Source of the DNA: Gammaproteobacteria bacterium
GTDB taxonomy: Bacteria; Pseudomonadota; Gammaproteobacteria; S012-40
Reading direction: 5' to 3'
DNA length: 12,164 nucleotides
NCBI GenBank assembly: GCA_029879945.1
Contig: JAOUPJ010000085.1
Location: 1-12,164 of the forward strand
Position 1 is the stretch's first letter. Each line of letters opens with the position of its first letter. A program made the translations under genes and the position numbers. This document shows positions 1-6,400 of the stretch, in pieces. The notes under the pieces are model-generated. The model did no database searches, was not told where the DNA came from, and saw only the letters and a program-made list of their open reading frames with translations.

Positions 1-1
1 A

Positions 2-886
2 CCGACCTACGGACGTGTTTCCCGCTGGGGCATGATTGCCTTCGCCTCCAGCCTCGATCAGGCCGGACCGATGACACGCACGGCAGAAGATGCCGCCATC
101 ATGATGAACGCCATGGCAGGTTTTGATTCCAAAGATTCCACTTCTGTAGACCAGGCGGTGCCCGATTATACCGAAAGCCTGAATGACTCCCTTGCCGGAT
201 TGAAAATCGGTCTGCCCAAGGAATATTTTGGTGAAGGACTGGATTCTGCCGTGGCCAAACAGGTGGAAGACGCCATCGTGGAGCTGAAGAAACTGGGCGC
301 TCAGTGTGTGGATGTGAGTCTGCCCAATACCCATCTGGCGGTGCCGGCTTACTATGTAGTGGCACCTGCGGAGGCCTCGTCCAATCTTTCCCGTTTCGAC
401 GGGGTACGCTTTGGCTACCGCTGTGAAGACCCGGTGGATCTGGAGGACTTGTACAAGCGTAGTCGCGGTGAAGGCTTTGGTGAGGAGGTGAAACGCCGGA
501 TCATGATCGGCACCTACGCCTTATCAACGGGTTACTATGATGCCTATTATCTCAAGGCACAAAAAATCAGGCGTCTGATCAGTGAAGATTTCAAACAGGC
601 CTTTCAACAGGTGGACGTGATCCTCGGCCCAACCACTCCTTCACCGGCCTTTAAAATCGGCGAGAAGATGAACGATCCGGTAACTATGTATCTCAATGAT
701 ATATATACTATTTCAGCTAATCTGGCAGGTCTGCCGGGGATCTCGATCCCGGCGGGATTTGTGTCTGGCAAACCGATAGGATTACAGATGATTGGTAATT
801 ATTTCGACGAGGCCAAGCTTCTAAATGTGGCCCATCAGTTTCAACAGGCGACTGATTGGCATAGCCAAACGCCCAAATTGAATTAG
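2..886 (+). CDS. gatA: Asp-tRNA(Asn)/Glu-tRNA(Gln) amidotransferase subunit A, 3' part
   Basis: This is the C-terminal 294 residues of GatA, the amidase subunit of the GatCAB transamidosome, which releases ammonia from glutamine so that GatB can amidate mischarged Glu-tRNA(Gln) or Asp-tRNA(Asn) in the cytoplasm. The reading frame is open from base 2, and the first residues, PTYGRVSRWGMIAFASSLDQ, are the conserved block that follows the amidase catalytic serine. GatA is normally about 480 residues, so roughly 190 residues, including the catalytic Lys-Ser-Ser residues, lie upstream of the window. The ATG at 32 is an internal methionine, not the start. The C-terminal part carries the typical DVILGPTTPSPAF and NLAGLPGISIPAG segments. 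gatB follows after 15 nt, the usual operon arrangement; gatC is expected upstream but not seen. The family is certain; only the missing 5' end is open. Confidence 0.97.
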   Translation, partial: PTYGRVSRWGMIAFASSLDQAGPMTRTAEDAAIMMNAMAGFDSKDSTSVDQAVPDYTESLNDSLAGLKIGLPKEYFGEGLDSAVAKQVEDAIVELKKLGAQCVDVSLPNTHLAVPAYYVVAPAEASSNLSRFDGVRFGYRCEDPVDLEDLYKRSRGEGFGEEVKRRIMIGTYALSTGYYDAYYLKAQKIRRLISEDFKQAFQQVDVILGPTTPSPAFKIGEKMNDPVTMYLNDIYTISANLAGLPGISIPAGFVSGKPIGLQMIGNYFDEAKLLNVAHQFQQATDWHSQTPKLN

Positions 887-890
887 CGCG

Positions 891-895
891 GGAGG
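891..895 (+). promoter_or_regulatory. Shine-Dalgarno site of gatB
   Basis: GGAGG lies 6 nt before the ATG at 902, in the short gap after the gatA stop. This is close to the ideal ribosome-binding sequence and fixes the gatB start. Confidence 0.85.
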
Positions 896-901
896 TTCAA
901 G

Positions 902-2338
902 ATGGAATGGGAAGTCGTAATCGGATTAGAAATCCACGCGCAACTGGCCACCCAGAGTAAGATTTTTTCGGGGGCATCCACGGCCTATGGGGCATCGCCC
1001 AATACCCAGGCCTGCGCCATAGATTTGGGTCTGCCGGGTGTATTGCCGGTATTGAACAAAGAAGCGGTGCACATGGCCGCCAAATTCGGCTTGGCCATTG
1101 GGGCCGAGGTCGCGGAACGCTCTGTATTTGCCAGAAAGAACTATTTTTACCCTGATCTGCCCAAGGGCTATCAAATCAGCCAGTTCGAGCACCCCGTGGT
1201 GAAAAAAGGCTATCTGGATATTGATCTGGAAGACGGTAGCAGCAAACGTATTGGCGTGACCCGCGCCCATTTGGAAGAAGACGCAGGCAAATCTTTGCAC
1301 GAAGACTTCGAAGGCATGAGCGGAATCGACTTGAACCGTGCCGGTACGCCTTTGCTGGAAATTGTTTCCGAGCCGGATATTCGCTCCGCCAAAGAGGCGG
1401 TGGCCTATATGCGTAAAATGCATTCGCTGGTTCAGTATCTGGAGATCTGTGATGGAAACATGCAGGAAGGGTCTTTTCGGTGCGATGCCAATGTGTCCGT
1501 GCGCATCAAAGGTGAAAAAGAGCTGGGAACACGCACCGAAATAAAGAATCTCAATTCGTTCCGATTTATCGAGAAGGCGATTAATTACGAAGCGGAAAGA
1601 CAGATCGATATCATTGAGAACGGCGGAAAAATCACCCAGGAGACGCGTTTGTACGATGCAGATCGGGATGAAACACGCCCCATGCGCTCAAAGGAAGAGG
1701 CAAACGATTATCGTTATTTCCCAGACCCGGATCTATTGCCCGTGGAAGTCACACGGGAGTATCTGGATCAAGTCCGCCTATCGCTTCCGGAACTGCCGGA
1801 AGAAAAAAAACAACGCTTCATCTCGGAATATGGCTTGTCCAACTATGATGCCAGCGTGTTGACGGCCTCCAGAGAAATGGCCGAATACTTTGAGGCGGTG
1901 GTGACGGCTTCCGGGGGTGAATCCAAACTTAGTGCAAACTGGGTCATGGGGGAGGTCATTGGAGCCTTGAACCGCGACGGACTGGATATTGATGCGTGCA
2001 AAGTGAATCCGCAACAACTGGGTGGGTTAATCAAGCGCATCACCGATGGCACGCTCTCGGGAAAACTGGCCAAGACAGTATTTACCGCCATGTGGGAAGG
2101 TGAAGGGGACGCAGATACAGTCATTGAAAAGCGGGGATTGAAGCAGGTCACCGATACGGGATTGATCGAAAAGGTGATAGACGAGATCATTGCGAACAAT
2201 CCGGCACAAGTTGAGCAGTATCGAAGTGGTAAGGACAAGGTCTTCGGATTCTTTGTGGGCCAAACCATGAAGGCAACCCAAGGCAAGGCAAACCCTCAGC
2301 AAGTTAATGATTTACTAATGAAAAAACTAAAGGGCTAG
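902..2338 (+). CDS. gatB: Asp-tRNA(Asn)/Glu-tRNA(Gln) amidotransferase subunit B
   Basis: Full-length GatB (478 residues, the family's usual size). It phosphorylates the side chain of the mischarged Glu or Asp on tRNA using ATP and then amidates it with ammonia channelled from GatA. The N-terminus reads WEVVIGLEIHAQL, the family hallmark, followed by KNYFYPDLPKGYQISQ, HLEEDAGKSLHE, the GatB signature around DLNRAGTPLLEIVSEPDI, and EIKNLNSFRFIEKA. The last 150 or so residues form the helical tail and YqeY-like domain that contacts tRNA, ending in QGKANPQQVNDLLMKKL. The start is set by a strong Shine-Dalgarno site 6 nt upstream. It sits between gatA and hslO with 15-nt gaps on both sides, so the three are probably co-transcribed. 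Nothing is truncated or degraded. Confidence 0.98.
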   Translation: MEWEVVIGLEIHAQLATQSKIFSGASTAYGASPNTQACAIDLGLPGVLPVLNKEAVHMAAKFGLAIGAEVAERSVFARKNYFYPDLPKGYQISQFEHPVVKKGYLDIDLEDGSSKRIGVTRAHLEEDAGKSLHEDFEGMSGIDLNRAGTPLLEIVSEPDIRSAKEAVAYMRKMHSLVQYLEICDGNMQEGSFRCDANVSVRIKGEKELGTRTEIKNLNSFRFIEKAINYEAERQIDIIENGGKITQETRLYDADRDETRPMRSKEEANDYRYFPDPDLLPVEVTREYLDQVRLSLPELPEEKKQRFISEYGLSNYDASVLTASREMAEYFEAVVTASGGESKLSANWVMGEVIGALNRDGLDIDACKVNPQQLGGLIKRITDGTLSGKLAKTVFTAMWEGEGDADTVIEKRGLKQVTDTGLIEKVIDEIIANNPAQVEQYRSGKDKVFGFFVGQTMKATQGKANPQQVNDLLMKKLKG

Positions 2339-2341
2339 ACT

Positions 2342-2347
2342 AGGGAG
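2342..2347 (+). promoter_or_regulatory. Shine-Dalgarno site supporting the TTG start of hslO
   Basis: AGGGAG lies 6 nt before the TTG at 2354. The nearest in-frame ATG is at 2384 and has no such site, and the intervening residues match the Hsp33 N-terminus, so the TTG is the likely start. Confidence 0.7.
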
Positions 2348-2353
2348 AACTGC

Positions 2354-3229
2354 TTGAAAGAATCGGATACCCTCAGACGGTTTATGTTTGAGAAATTTAA
2401 TATTCGGGGTGCCTTTGTTCATCTAGACGCGACATGGCGTGCCCCGCTGGACCTAAAAGACTATCCTGAAGTTGTTCGTGACCAACTGGGGCAATGCATG
2501 GCCGCCGGCGCCTTATTGTCGTCTACGATCAAATACAATGGCTCCATGATTATGCAAATCCAGTCCGAAGGACCCCTTAAATTGCTGGTAGTCGAGTCTA
2601 CTGGTGATCACACCATGCGCAGCACTGCCAAATGGGATGGTGATGTCACGCCCGGTAACCTGGAACATGTCTTTGGTAAAGGGCGTGTTGTATTCACGGT
2701 GGATTCTGAGACGGCTAAAGATCGATATCAAGGCATCATCGACCTTAAAGGTGAGAATGTGGCGGAAACTCTGGAGACCTACTTCAGGCAGTCGGAGCAA
2801 TTGGAGACTCGTTTCTGGCTGGCCGCCAATGGAAAATCTGCGGCAGGGTTTCTGATTCAAAAGATGCCAGGCTCCGGGGACGACGACCAGGAGGCCTGGA
2901 ATCGCGCCCAAATTCTTTCTGCCACGCTCACCGATAAAGAGCTGCTTGGGCTATCCGCTGAGGAAATTCTAAAGCGTCTTTATGTGGAAGACGAGATTCG
3001 TCTATTCGAAAGTGAGCCCTTGAGTTTCCGTTGTTCCTGCACACGCGAGCGTGTTTCGAATGTCTTGCGTAGCCTGGGGATCGACGAAGTTCATAAGATT
3101 ATCGAAGAAGAAGGTGATGTAAGTGTTACCTGTGAATACTGTAATCAAAAGTACAGTTTCGATAGTGTCGATGCTGAGGCCTTGTTTGCCTCTCATGTAC
3201 CCCCCAATACATCTGCCACCAAGCATTAA
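2354..3229 (+). CDS. hslO: Redox-regulated holdase chaperone Hsp33
   Basis: Hsp33 is a cytoplasmic holdase that is switched on by oxidative unfolding. In the reduced state four cysteines bind zinc; oxidation forms disulfides, releases zinc and exposes client-binding surfaces. All four cysteines are here, as CSC at residues 227-229 and CEYC at 260-263. The N-terminal domain begins TLRRFMFEKFNIRGAFV, which aligns with the beginning of known Hsp33 proteins and supports the TTG start at 2354 over the ATG at 2384. At 291 residues it has the normal length. The protein ends with a short hydrophilic tail after the zinc site. It follows gatB by 15 nt with its own good Shine-Dalgarno site, so it probably belongs to the gatAB transcript. 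This link is not one I know as widely conserved. Confidence 0.96.
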   Translation: MKESDTLRRFMFEKFNIRGAFVHLDATWRAPLDLKDYPEVVRDQLGQCMAAGALLSSTIKYNGSMIMQIQSEGPLKLLVVESTGDHTMRSTAKWDGDVTPGNLEHVFGKGRVVFTVDSETAKDRYQGIIDLKGENVAETLETYFRQSEQLETRFWLAANGKSAAGFLIQKMPGSGDDDQEAWNRAQILSATLTDKELLGLSAEEILKRLYVEDEIRLFESEPLSFRCSCTRERVSNVLRSLGIDEVHKIIEEEGDVSVTCEYCNQKYSFDSVDAEALFASHVPPNTSATKH

Positions 3230-3248
3230 TTCAAACTAAAAACTCGGG

Positions 3249-3270
3249 GTTTTCCCAAGGAAAATATTTT
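3249..3270 (+). terminator. Weak candidate intrinsic terminator after hslO
   Basis: TTTTCC (3250-3255) can pair with GGAAAA (3259-3264) across a CAA loop, with one extra G-U pair, and is followed by TATTTT. The stem is short and mostly A-T, so it would be a weak terminator at best. It is 20 nt past the hslO stop, where transcription of the gatAB-hslO group could end. Confidence 0.3.
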
Positions 3271-3297
3271 GCCTTTTGAGGCTTGTATCTTTAAAAT
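3269..3297 (+). promoter_or_regulatory. Candidate sigma70 promoter upstream of the inositol-monophosphatase-family gene
   Basis: A -35-like TTGCCT (3269-3274) and a -10-like TAAAAT (3292-3297) are separated by exactly 17 nt. Four of six and five of six positions match the consensus. Transcription would begin near 3304, leaving a leader of about 100 nt before the ATG at 3409. The leader shows no riboswitch or small ORF that I recognise. This was found by eye only. Confidence 0.35.
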
Positions 3298-3408
3298 CCA
3301 GCGCCATTTTTGCAGAGCTAGTCGGCCGAACAAAAGAAGTATTAGTTGTCGCTCTAGATTTTCGCTCTATTGATCGAAATAGTCATTACCAGGTTCATTG
3401 AACAATTT

Positions 3409-4209
3409 ATGCATAGACCCGTCGAGATAAACACCGTTAGCGATATTGTTGTTTCTATAGGAAAAAAGGCACTACTGCCACGTTTTGCCCGGGTGGAGCG
3501 TAATATCAAACCCGATGGCTCCGTTGTTACGGATGCCGATCTGGAGTGTCAAAGCCTACTCATTTACCAACTCGGTAGTCATTGGAAAGACATTGACGTC
3601 TTGGGTGAGGAAATGACTAAAGAAGAGCAGCAGGCGAAGCTGGAATCGGGCAGACCGCTTTGGTGTTTGGACCCCCTGGATGGAACCACCAATTTCGTCT
3701 CCGGTTTTCCTGTTTTTTCTATTTCCCTTTCTTTGATTATTGATAACGAAATCAGAATGGGCCTGGTCTATGATCCTATGCGAGACGAGTTGTTCGCTGC
3801 AGAAAAAGGCCGTGGCGCGAAATTAAACTCGAACAAACTGGGTTTGAAAAAAATTCCCAGGTCCCTTAAGCGCTCAATTGCCATTGTCGATTTTAAGCGC
3901 CTCTCACCTGCCTTGGCCACAGGTTTAGCCACGCAGCCACCGTTTGCATCCATGCGCAGTATCGGTTCTGTTGCTTTGGACTGGTGTTGGCTGGCAGCCA
4001 GTCGTTGTCATGTCTATCTGCACGGTAGGCAAAACCTCTGGGATTACTCCGCAGGAAATCTAATTTTCTCTGAAGCCGGTGGACATTCTTCAACTCTGGA
4101 AGACGAGCCCGTTTTTAGTAATAAGCTGGAGCCGCGTTCTGCCGTGGGGGCGGTGGAGGCCGAACTGTTTAGCGAGTGGAAAAATCAAATCAAAGCGCTT
4201 TCGCGTTAA
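3409..4209 (+). CDS. Inositol monophosphatase family protein
   Basis: A metal-dependent phosphomonoesterase of the inositol monophosphatase/SuhB/HisN/CysQ superfamily. All metal and catalytic motifs are present: GEEM with Glu67 or Glu68, the motif WCLDPLDGTTNF at residues 85-96 (Asp88, Asp91, Thr93), and WDYSAG at 211-216 with the C-terminal metal-binding Asp212. With the ATG at 3409 the protein is 266 residues, the usual family length. An in-frame TTG at 3370 would add 13 residues; neither start has a good Shine-Dalgarno site, so the start is uncertain. The family covers inositol phosphates, histidinol phosphate, PAP and fructose-1,6-bisphosphate, and the exact substrate cannot be read from the sequence. 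The last 20 bases overlap the 3' end of the convergent cytochrome gene. It is probably a single-gene unit. Confidence 0.9.
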   Translation: MHRPVEINTVSDIVVSIGKKALLPRFARVERNIKPDGSVVTDADLECQSLLIYQLGSHWKDIDVLGEEMTKEEQQAKLESGRPLWCLDPLDGTTNFVSGFPVFSISLSLIIDNEIRMGLVYDPMRDELFAAEKGRGAKLNSNKLGLKKIPRSLKRSIAIVDFKRLSPALATGLATQPPFASMRSIGSVALDWCWLAASRCHVYLHGRQNLWDYSAGNLIFSEAGGHSSTLEDEPVFSNKLEPRSAVGAVEAELFSEWKNQIKALSR

Positions 4210-5074
4210 CATCGGCGCTGATGTTCTTGTTCAAACTGAGCGTGAATGGAAAAGAGACGAGATGTGTGCGCCCGCTGTTTCCTTTTCTGTGTACCGCCAG
4301 ACCCAGATAAATCAAATTTTCACTGTTTAAATCTTTTTGGAATTTTCTAGCAGACTTTAGCTTGCGGGAAAAAACGATAGCGTTTTGTCCGTGATGGTGA
4401 CGGGTTTGTGCTTTAACTGAATTGTTGTCCACTAAGTGACGTTTTTCCAGTATGTAACCGCTGGTTGTGACCGCCTTATTGCCAGTAGAAAGTCTGGCCT
4501 GCCATATTTCATTAAATTGCTTTTCACTCACGAGTTTTTCCAAGGTTTGTGAGGAGACTAGACTGTCGCCACCGCCCTGGGTTGTGAGTTCGCTTCTGCT
4601 CTGACTTAAATAGTGGGACCGTTCGCCGGTGCCGGCCGCCTTCATCTCGCTTTGGTCTTCGTGGCAATAGGCCCAACATCCAGCGACAGTTGATGCCCTT
4701 ACACTGCCATCGTCCAGCATCAGTGTGTAGTTGGTAACTGACTGGTGCGCGTCGTGTGAAATATTGATATGCAAGTCGTCTTTATCATAAGCGGCCTTTA
4801 CAATTACATCCAGAGATGATGAGTTCATCGCATTGTGATGATGATCGTGTTTTAGGATGGCCTCGCCTTTTTTCTTTTCCTGACCTTTGTGACAGAGAAA
4901 ACATCCGCGGCCCTTTTTGATGCTATTGGCGCCCTGGTGACTGGTAAGCAGCCATTCCCAGGAATACTGGCCGGGAAAGAACAGTGTTAATTGGGTGCCT
5001 TCGATCTTGCTCCAATCGATGGCGGATGCAGAGTTTGAAAGCAAAGAGAATAAAATCAATAGGAGGAGACGCAT
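4190..5074 (-). CDS. Secreted cytochrome with CXXCH and CXXXCH haem sites (ethylbenzene-dehydrogenase-type haem domain)
   Basis: A 294-residue exported protein with a signal peptide at 1-18 (cleavage expected after SASA). The first haem c site is CFLCH at 58-62. A second is CWAYCH at 133-138, which has three residues between the cysteines. The rest is beta-rich, with segments such as LMLDDGSV, RSELTTQGGGD, WQARL and LGLAVH. From memory this pattern matches periplasmic cytochromes with the haem-binding domain of ethylbenzene-dehydrogenase gamma subunits and DMSO-reductase relatives. Histidine clusters at 76-80 and 226-228 could supply axial ligands. It begins 2 nt after the napC-type gene, so it is probably translated from the same mRNA and accepts electrons from that quinol dehydrogenase. 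No terminal reductase is adjacent, so the final acceptor is unknown. Its 3' end overlaps the convergent phosphatase gene by 20 bp. Confidence 0.75.
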   Translation of the reverse strand: MRLLLLILFSLLSNSASAIDWSKIEGTQLTLFFPGQYSWEWLLTSHQGANSIKKGRGCFLCHKGQEKKKGEAILKHDHHHNAMNSSSLDVIVKAAYDKDDLHINISHDAHQSVTNYTLMLDDGSVRASTVAGCWAYCHEDQSEMKAAGTGERSHYLSQSRSELTTQGGGDSLVSSQTLEKLVSEKQFNEIWQARLSTGNKAVTTSGYILEKRHLVDNNSVKAQTRHHHGQNAIVFSRKLKSARKFQKDLNSENLIYLGLAVHRKGNSGRTHLVSFPFTLSLNKNISADVNAKAL

Positions 5075-5076
5075 GG

Positions 5077-5631
5077 CTAAAACTCTAATTTAAGGCTGTC
5101 TTTGCTCGCTGGCTTGGAAGCGTCTTTGTGGGCTATGCCCTTGTGGCATTTAATACAGGTTTGCCCGGCCAGTATGGCGTCTTTGTGTTCTAGCTGTGCC
5201 GCCTTAGTCTGTTTTTCCAGTTTCATGGCAGAAAAACTATGGCAGTTACGACACGTTTCCGAGTCCGTTTTTTCCATCTGTTTCCAAACAGTTTGCGCCA
5301 TCTCCAATCGGTGTTGCTCGAATTCTTCGGCTGTGTCAATTTTGCCCAGCACATGATAATAAAGATCTTTCACGGCCTTGGTCTTGGCCCAAAGCTTACT
5401 GGTCCAATCTTCGGGAACGTGACAATCGGCACAGGTGGCCCGCACACCACTGGCATTTTTATAGTGGGCCGTTTGCTTAAGTTCGACCTCCAGGGCCTTC
5501 ATTTCGTGACAAGACACGCAGTATTCCTGCGTACTGGTGTTTTGTACGACTGTACCGATGGTGATACCACCGACCAGTGCGCCAATCAGGACAAGAGCGG
5601 TAACAGAAAAAATAATTTTTGATAAAAACAT
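5077..5631 (-). CDS. NapC/NirT-family tetraheme c-type cytochrome (membrane quinol dehydrogenase)
   Basis: A 184-residue protein with one N-terminal membrane anchor (about residues 6-30) and four CXXCH sites: CVSCH 38-42, CADCH 67-71, CRNCH 127-131 and CIKCH 159-163. The spacing and the YCVSCHEM block after the anchor are typical of NapC, NirT, CymA and NrfH proteins, which oxidise menaquinol or ubiquinol in the inner membrane and pass electrons to periplasmic redox proteins. The ATG at 5631 gives a standard N-terminus; a TTG at 5640 would add three residues. The partner is probably the cytochrome encoded 2 nt downstream. A specific name (napC, nirT, cymA, nrfH) is not justified because none of the corresponding reductase genes is present. 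The gene is divergent from the DUF302 gene. Confidence 0.93.
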   Translation of the reverse strand: MFLSKIIFSVTALVLIGALVGGITIGTVVQNTSTQEYCVSCHEMKALEVELKQTAHYKNASGVRATCADCHVPEDWTSKLWAKTKAVKDLYYHVLGKIDTAEEFEQHRLEMAQTVWKQMEKTDSETCRNCHSFSAMKLEKQTKAAQLEHKDAILAGQTCIKCHKGIAHKDASKPASKDSLKLEF

Positions 5632-5711
5632 CTGTAACAATCCATGAGTTTGGCATCTATATTACCATGAAACGGAAATGGACTCGTCTCTGGGATTAAA
5701 TGGGGAAACCA
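5632..5711. promoter_or_regulatory. Divergent intergenic region between the cytochrome pair and the DUF302 gene
   Basis: This 80-nt gap must hold the promoters for both directions unless one gene is read from elsewhere. It contains an A/T-rich core, TATATTA at 5658-5664, but I could not find a convincing -35/-10 pair on either strand. GGGGA at 5702-5706 is a good Shine-Dalgarno site for the ATG at 5712. Confidence 0.35.
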
Positions 5712-6164
5712 ATGAAAACAGCCTATACCTTGCTAATACTGCTCATGATTACACCGGCCTATTCATCTGAATTTGATGAAGAGTTTGCTGTTTATTCTAG
5801 CAATGGATCAGTGGAGACCGTCGCTAAAAAGCTGGAAGGTGCCATTAAAAACCGGAAGTTGAACATCTTTCAGGTCATTGATCACGGGGCGAACGCCGAG
5901 AAAGCGGGTCTGAAACTACTGGCAAGTCGAGTCTATGTGTTTGGAAATCCAATAATAGGGACGAAATTGATGCAATGCGCCCCCAGCATCGCTTTCGATC
6001 TACCTCTACGCATCTCACTTCGAAAAGCCCAGGATGGCGCGGTAATGCTGGAATATCGCTCTATAGAAAATCTGGCCAGAACACACAATTTAGAGAATTG
6101 TGCAGAAGTCGTGTCTAAGGTATCGAAAATGATGAAGGCTATCGCCATCGAGGCCTTAAAGTAA
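5712..6164 (+). CDS. Secreted DUF302 domain protein
   Basis: A 150-residue protein. The start at 5712 is preferred over the ATG at 5700 because GGGGA sits just before it and the protein then begins with a clean signal peptide (MKTAYTLLILLMITPAYSS). The mature part is a single DUF302 domain: the family's IDHGANAEKAGL, FGNPIIGTKLMQ and DLPLR blocks are at residues 56-67, 77-88 and 96-100, followed by LEYRSIENLARTHNL. The biochemical role of DUF302 is not known. Two cysteines (89 and 130) could form a disulfide in the periplasm; C89 sits inside the conserved block where I recall a small residue, often alanine, as common. It is divergent from the cytochrome pair, hinting at a shared periplasmic redox context, but this is only positional. 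A strong terminator follows 110 nt later. Confidence 0.85.
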   Translation: MKTAYTLLILLMITPAYSSEFDEEFAVYSSNGSVETVAKKLEGAIKNRKLNIFQVIDHGANAEKAGLKLLASRVYVFGNPIIGTKLMQCAPSIAFDLPLRISLRKAQDGAVMLEYRSIENLARTHNLENCAEVVSKVSKMMKAIAIEALK

Positions 6165-6222
6165 ACAGCAGATCTATGCATTGAAGAGGGCCGTTTTCGT
6201 TCTGCTTTTAATGCTTGGGCGA

Positions 6223-6331
6223 AAGTGATTTGTTGCCCCCTCTCCCGTTATATCCTCACCAAACAAGTGCTTGAAAACTGACTGGGCCAACCGGCCTGCT
6301 GAGTCAGTTTTTATGCGCAGAACAATCACTT
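6223..6331 (+). repeat. Imperfect inverted repeat enclosing the terminator hairpin
   Basis: AAGTGATTTGTT (6223-6234) can pair with AACAATCACTT (6321-6331), giving 11 base pairs with one bulged T. The arms flank the terminator hairpin at 6274-6312. The 236-nt gap 6165-6400 holds no ORF that I would call a gene; it has this repeat, the terminator, and the leader of the motor-like operon. A small RNA ending at the terminator is possible but unproven. Confidence 0.35.
6274..6312 (+). terminator. Strong intrinsic terminator
   Basis: AAAACTGACT (6274-6283) pairs perfectly with AGTCAGTTTT (6302-6311). Inside it, GGCC (6285-6288) pairs with GGCC (6293-6296) across an AACC loop. Five T residues end the element. 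Because the left arm starts with four A residues it may work partly on the other strand too. It lies 110 nt after the DUF302 stop and separates that gene from the motor-like operon. Confidence 0.8.
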
Positions 6332-6400
6332 AAGTATTTTTTAAAACGCGTCGAAACAGGATTAACGAGTGGAGTCATTTGTTAGTTGCATGGAACGCGT

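Noticed and set aside
926..1423. 165-codon open frame on the minus strand inside gatB
   Set aside because: It lies fully within a certain gatB, has no recognisable domain and no ribosome-binding site. It is a shadow of the codon pattern.
4190..5631. NrfH/NrfA-type nitrite reductase operon
   Set aside because: The second protein has only two haem sites and no CXXCK catalytic haem, so it is not NrfA.
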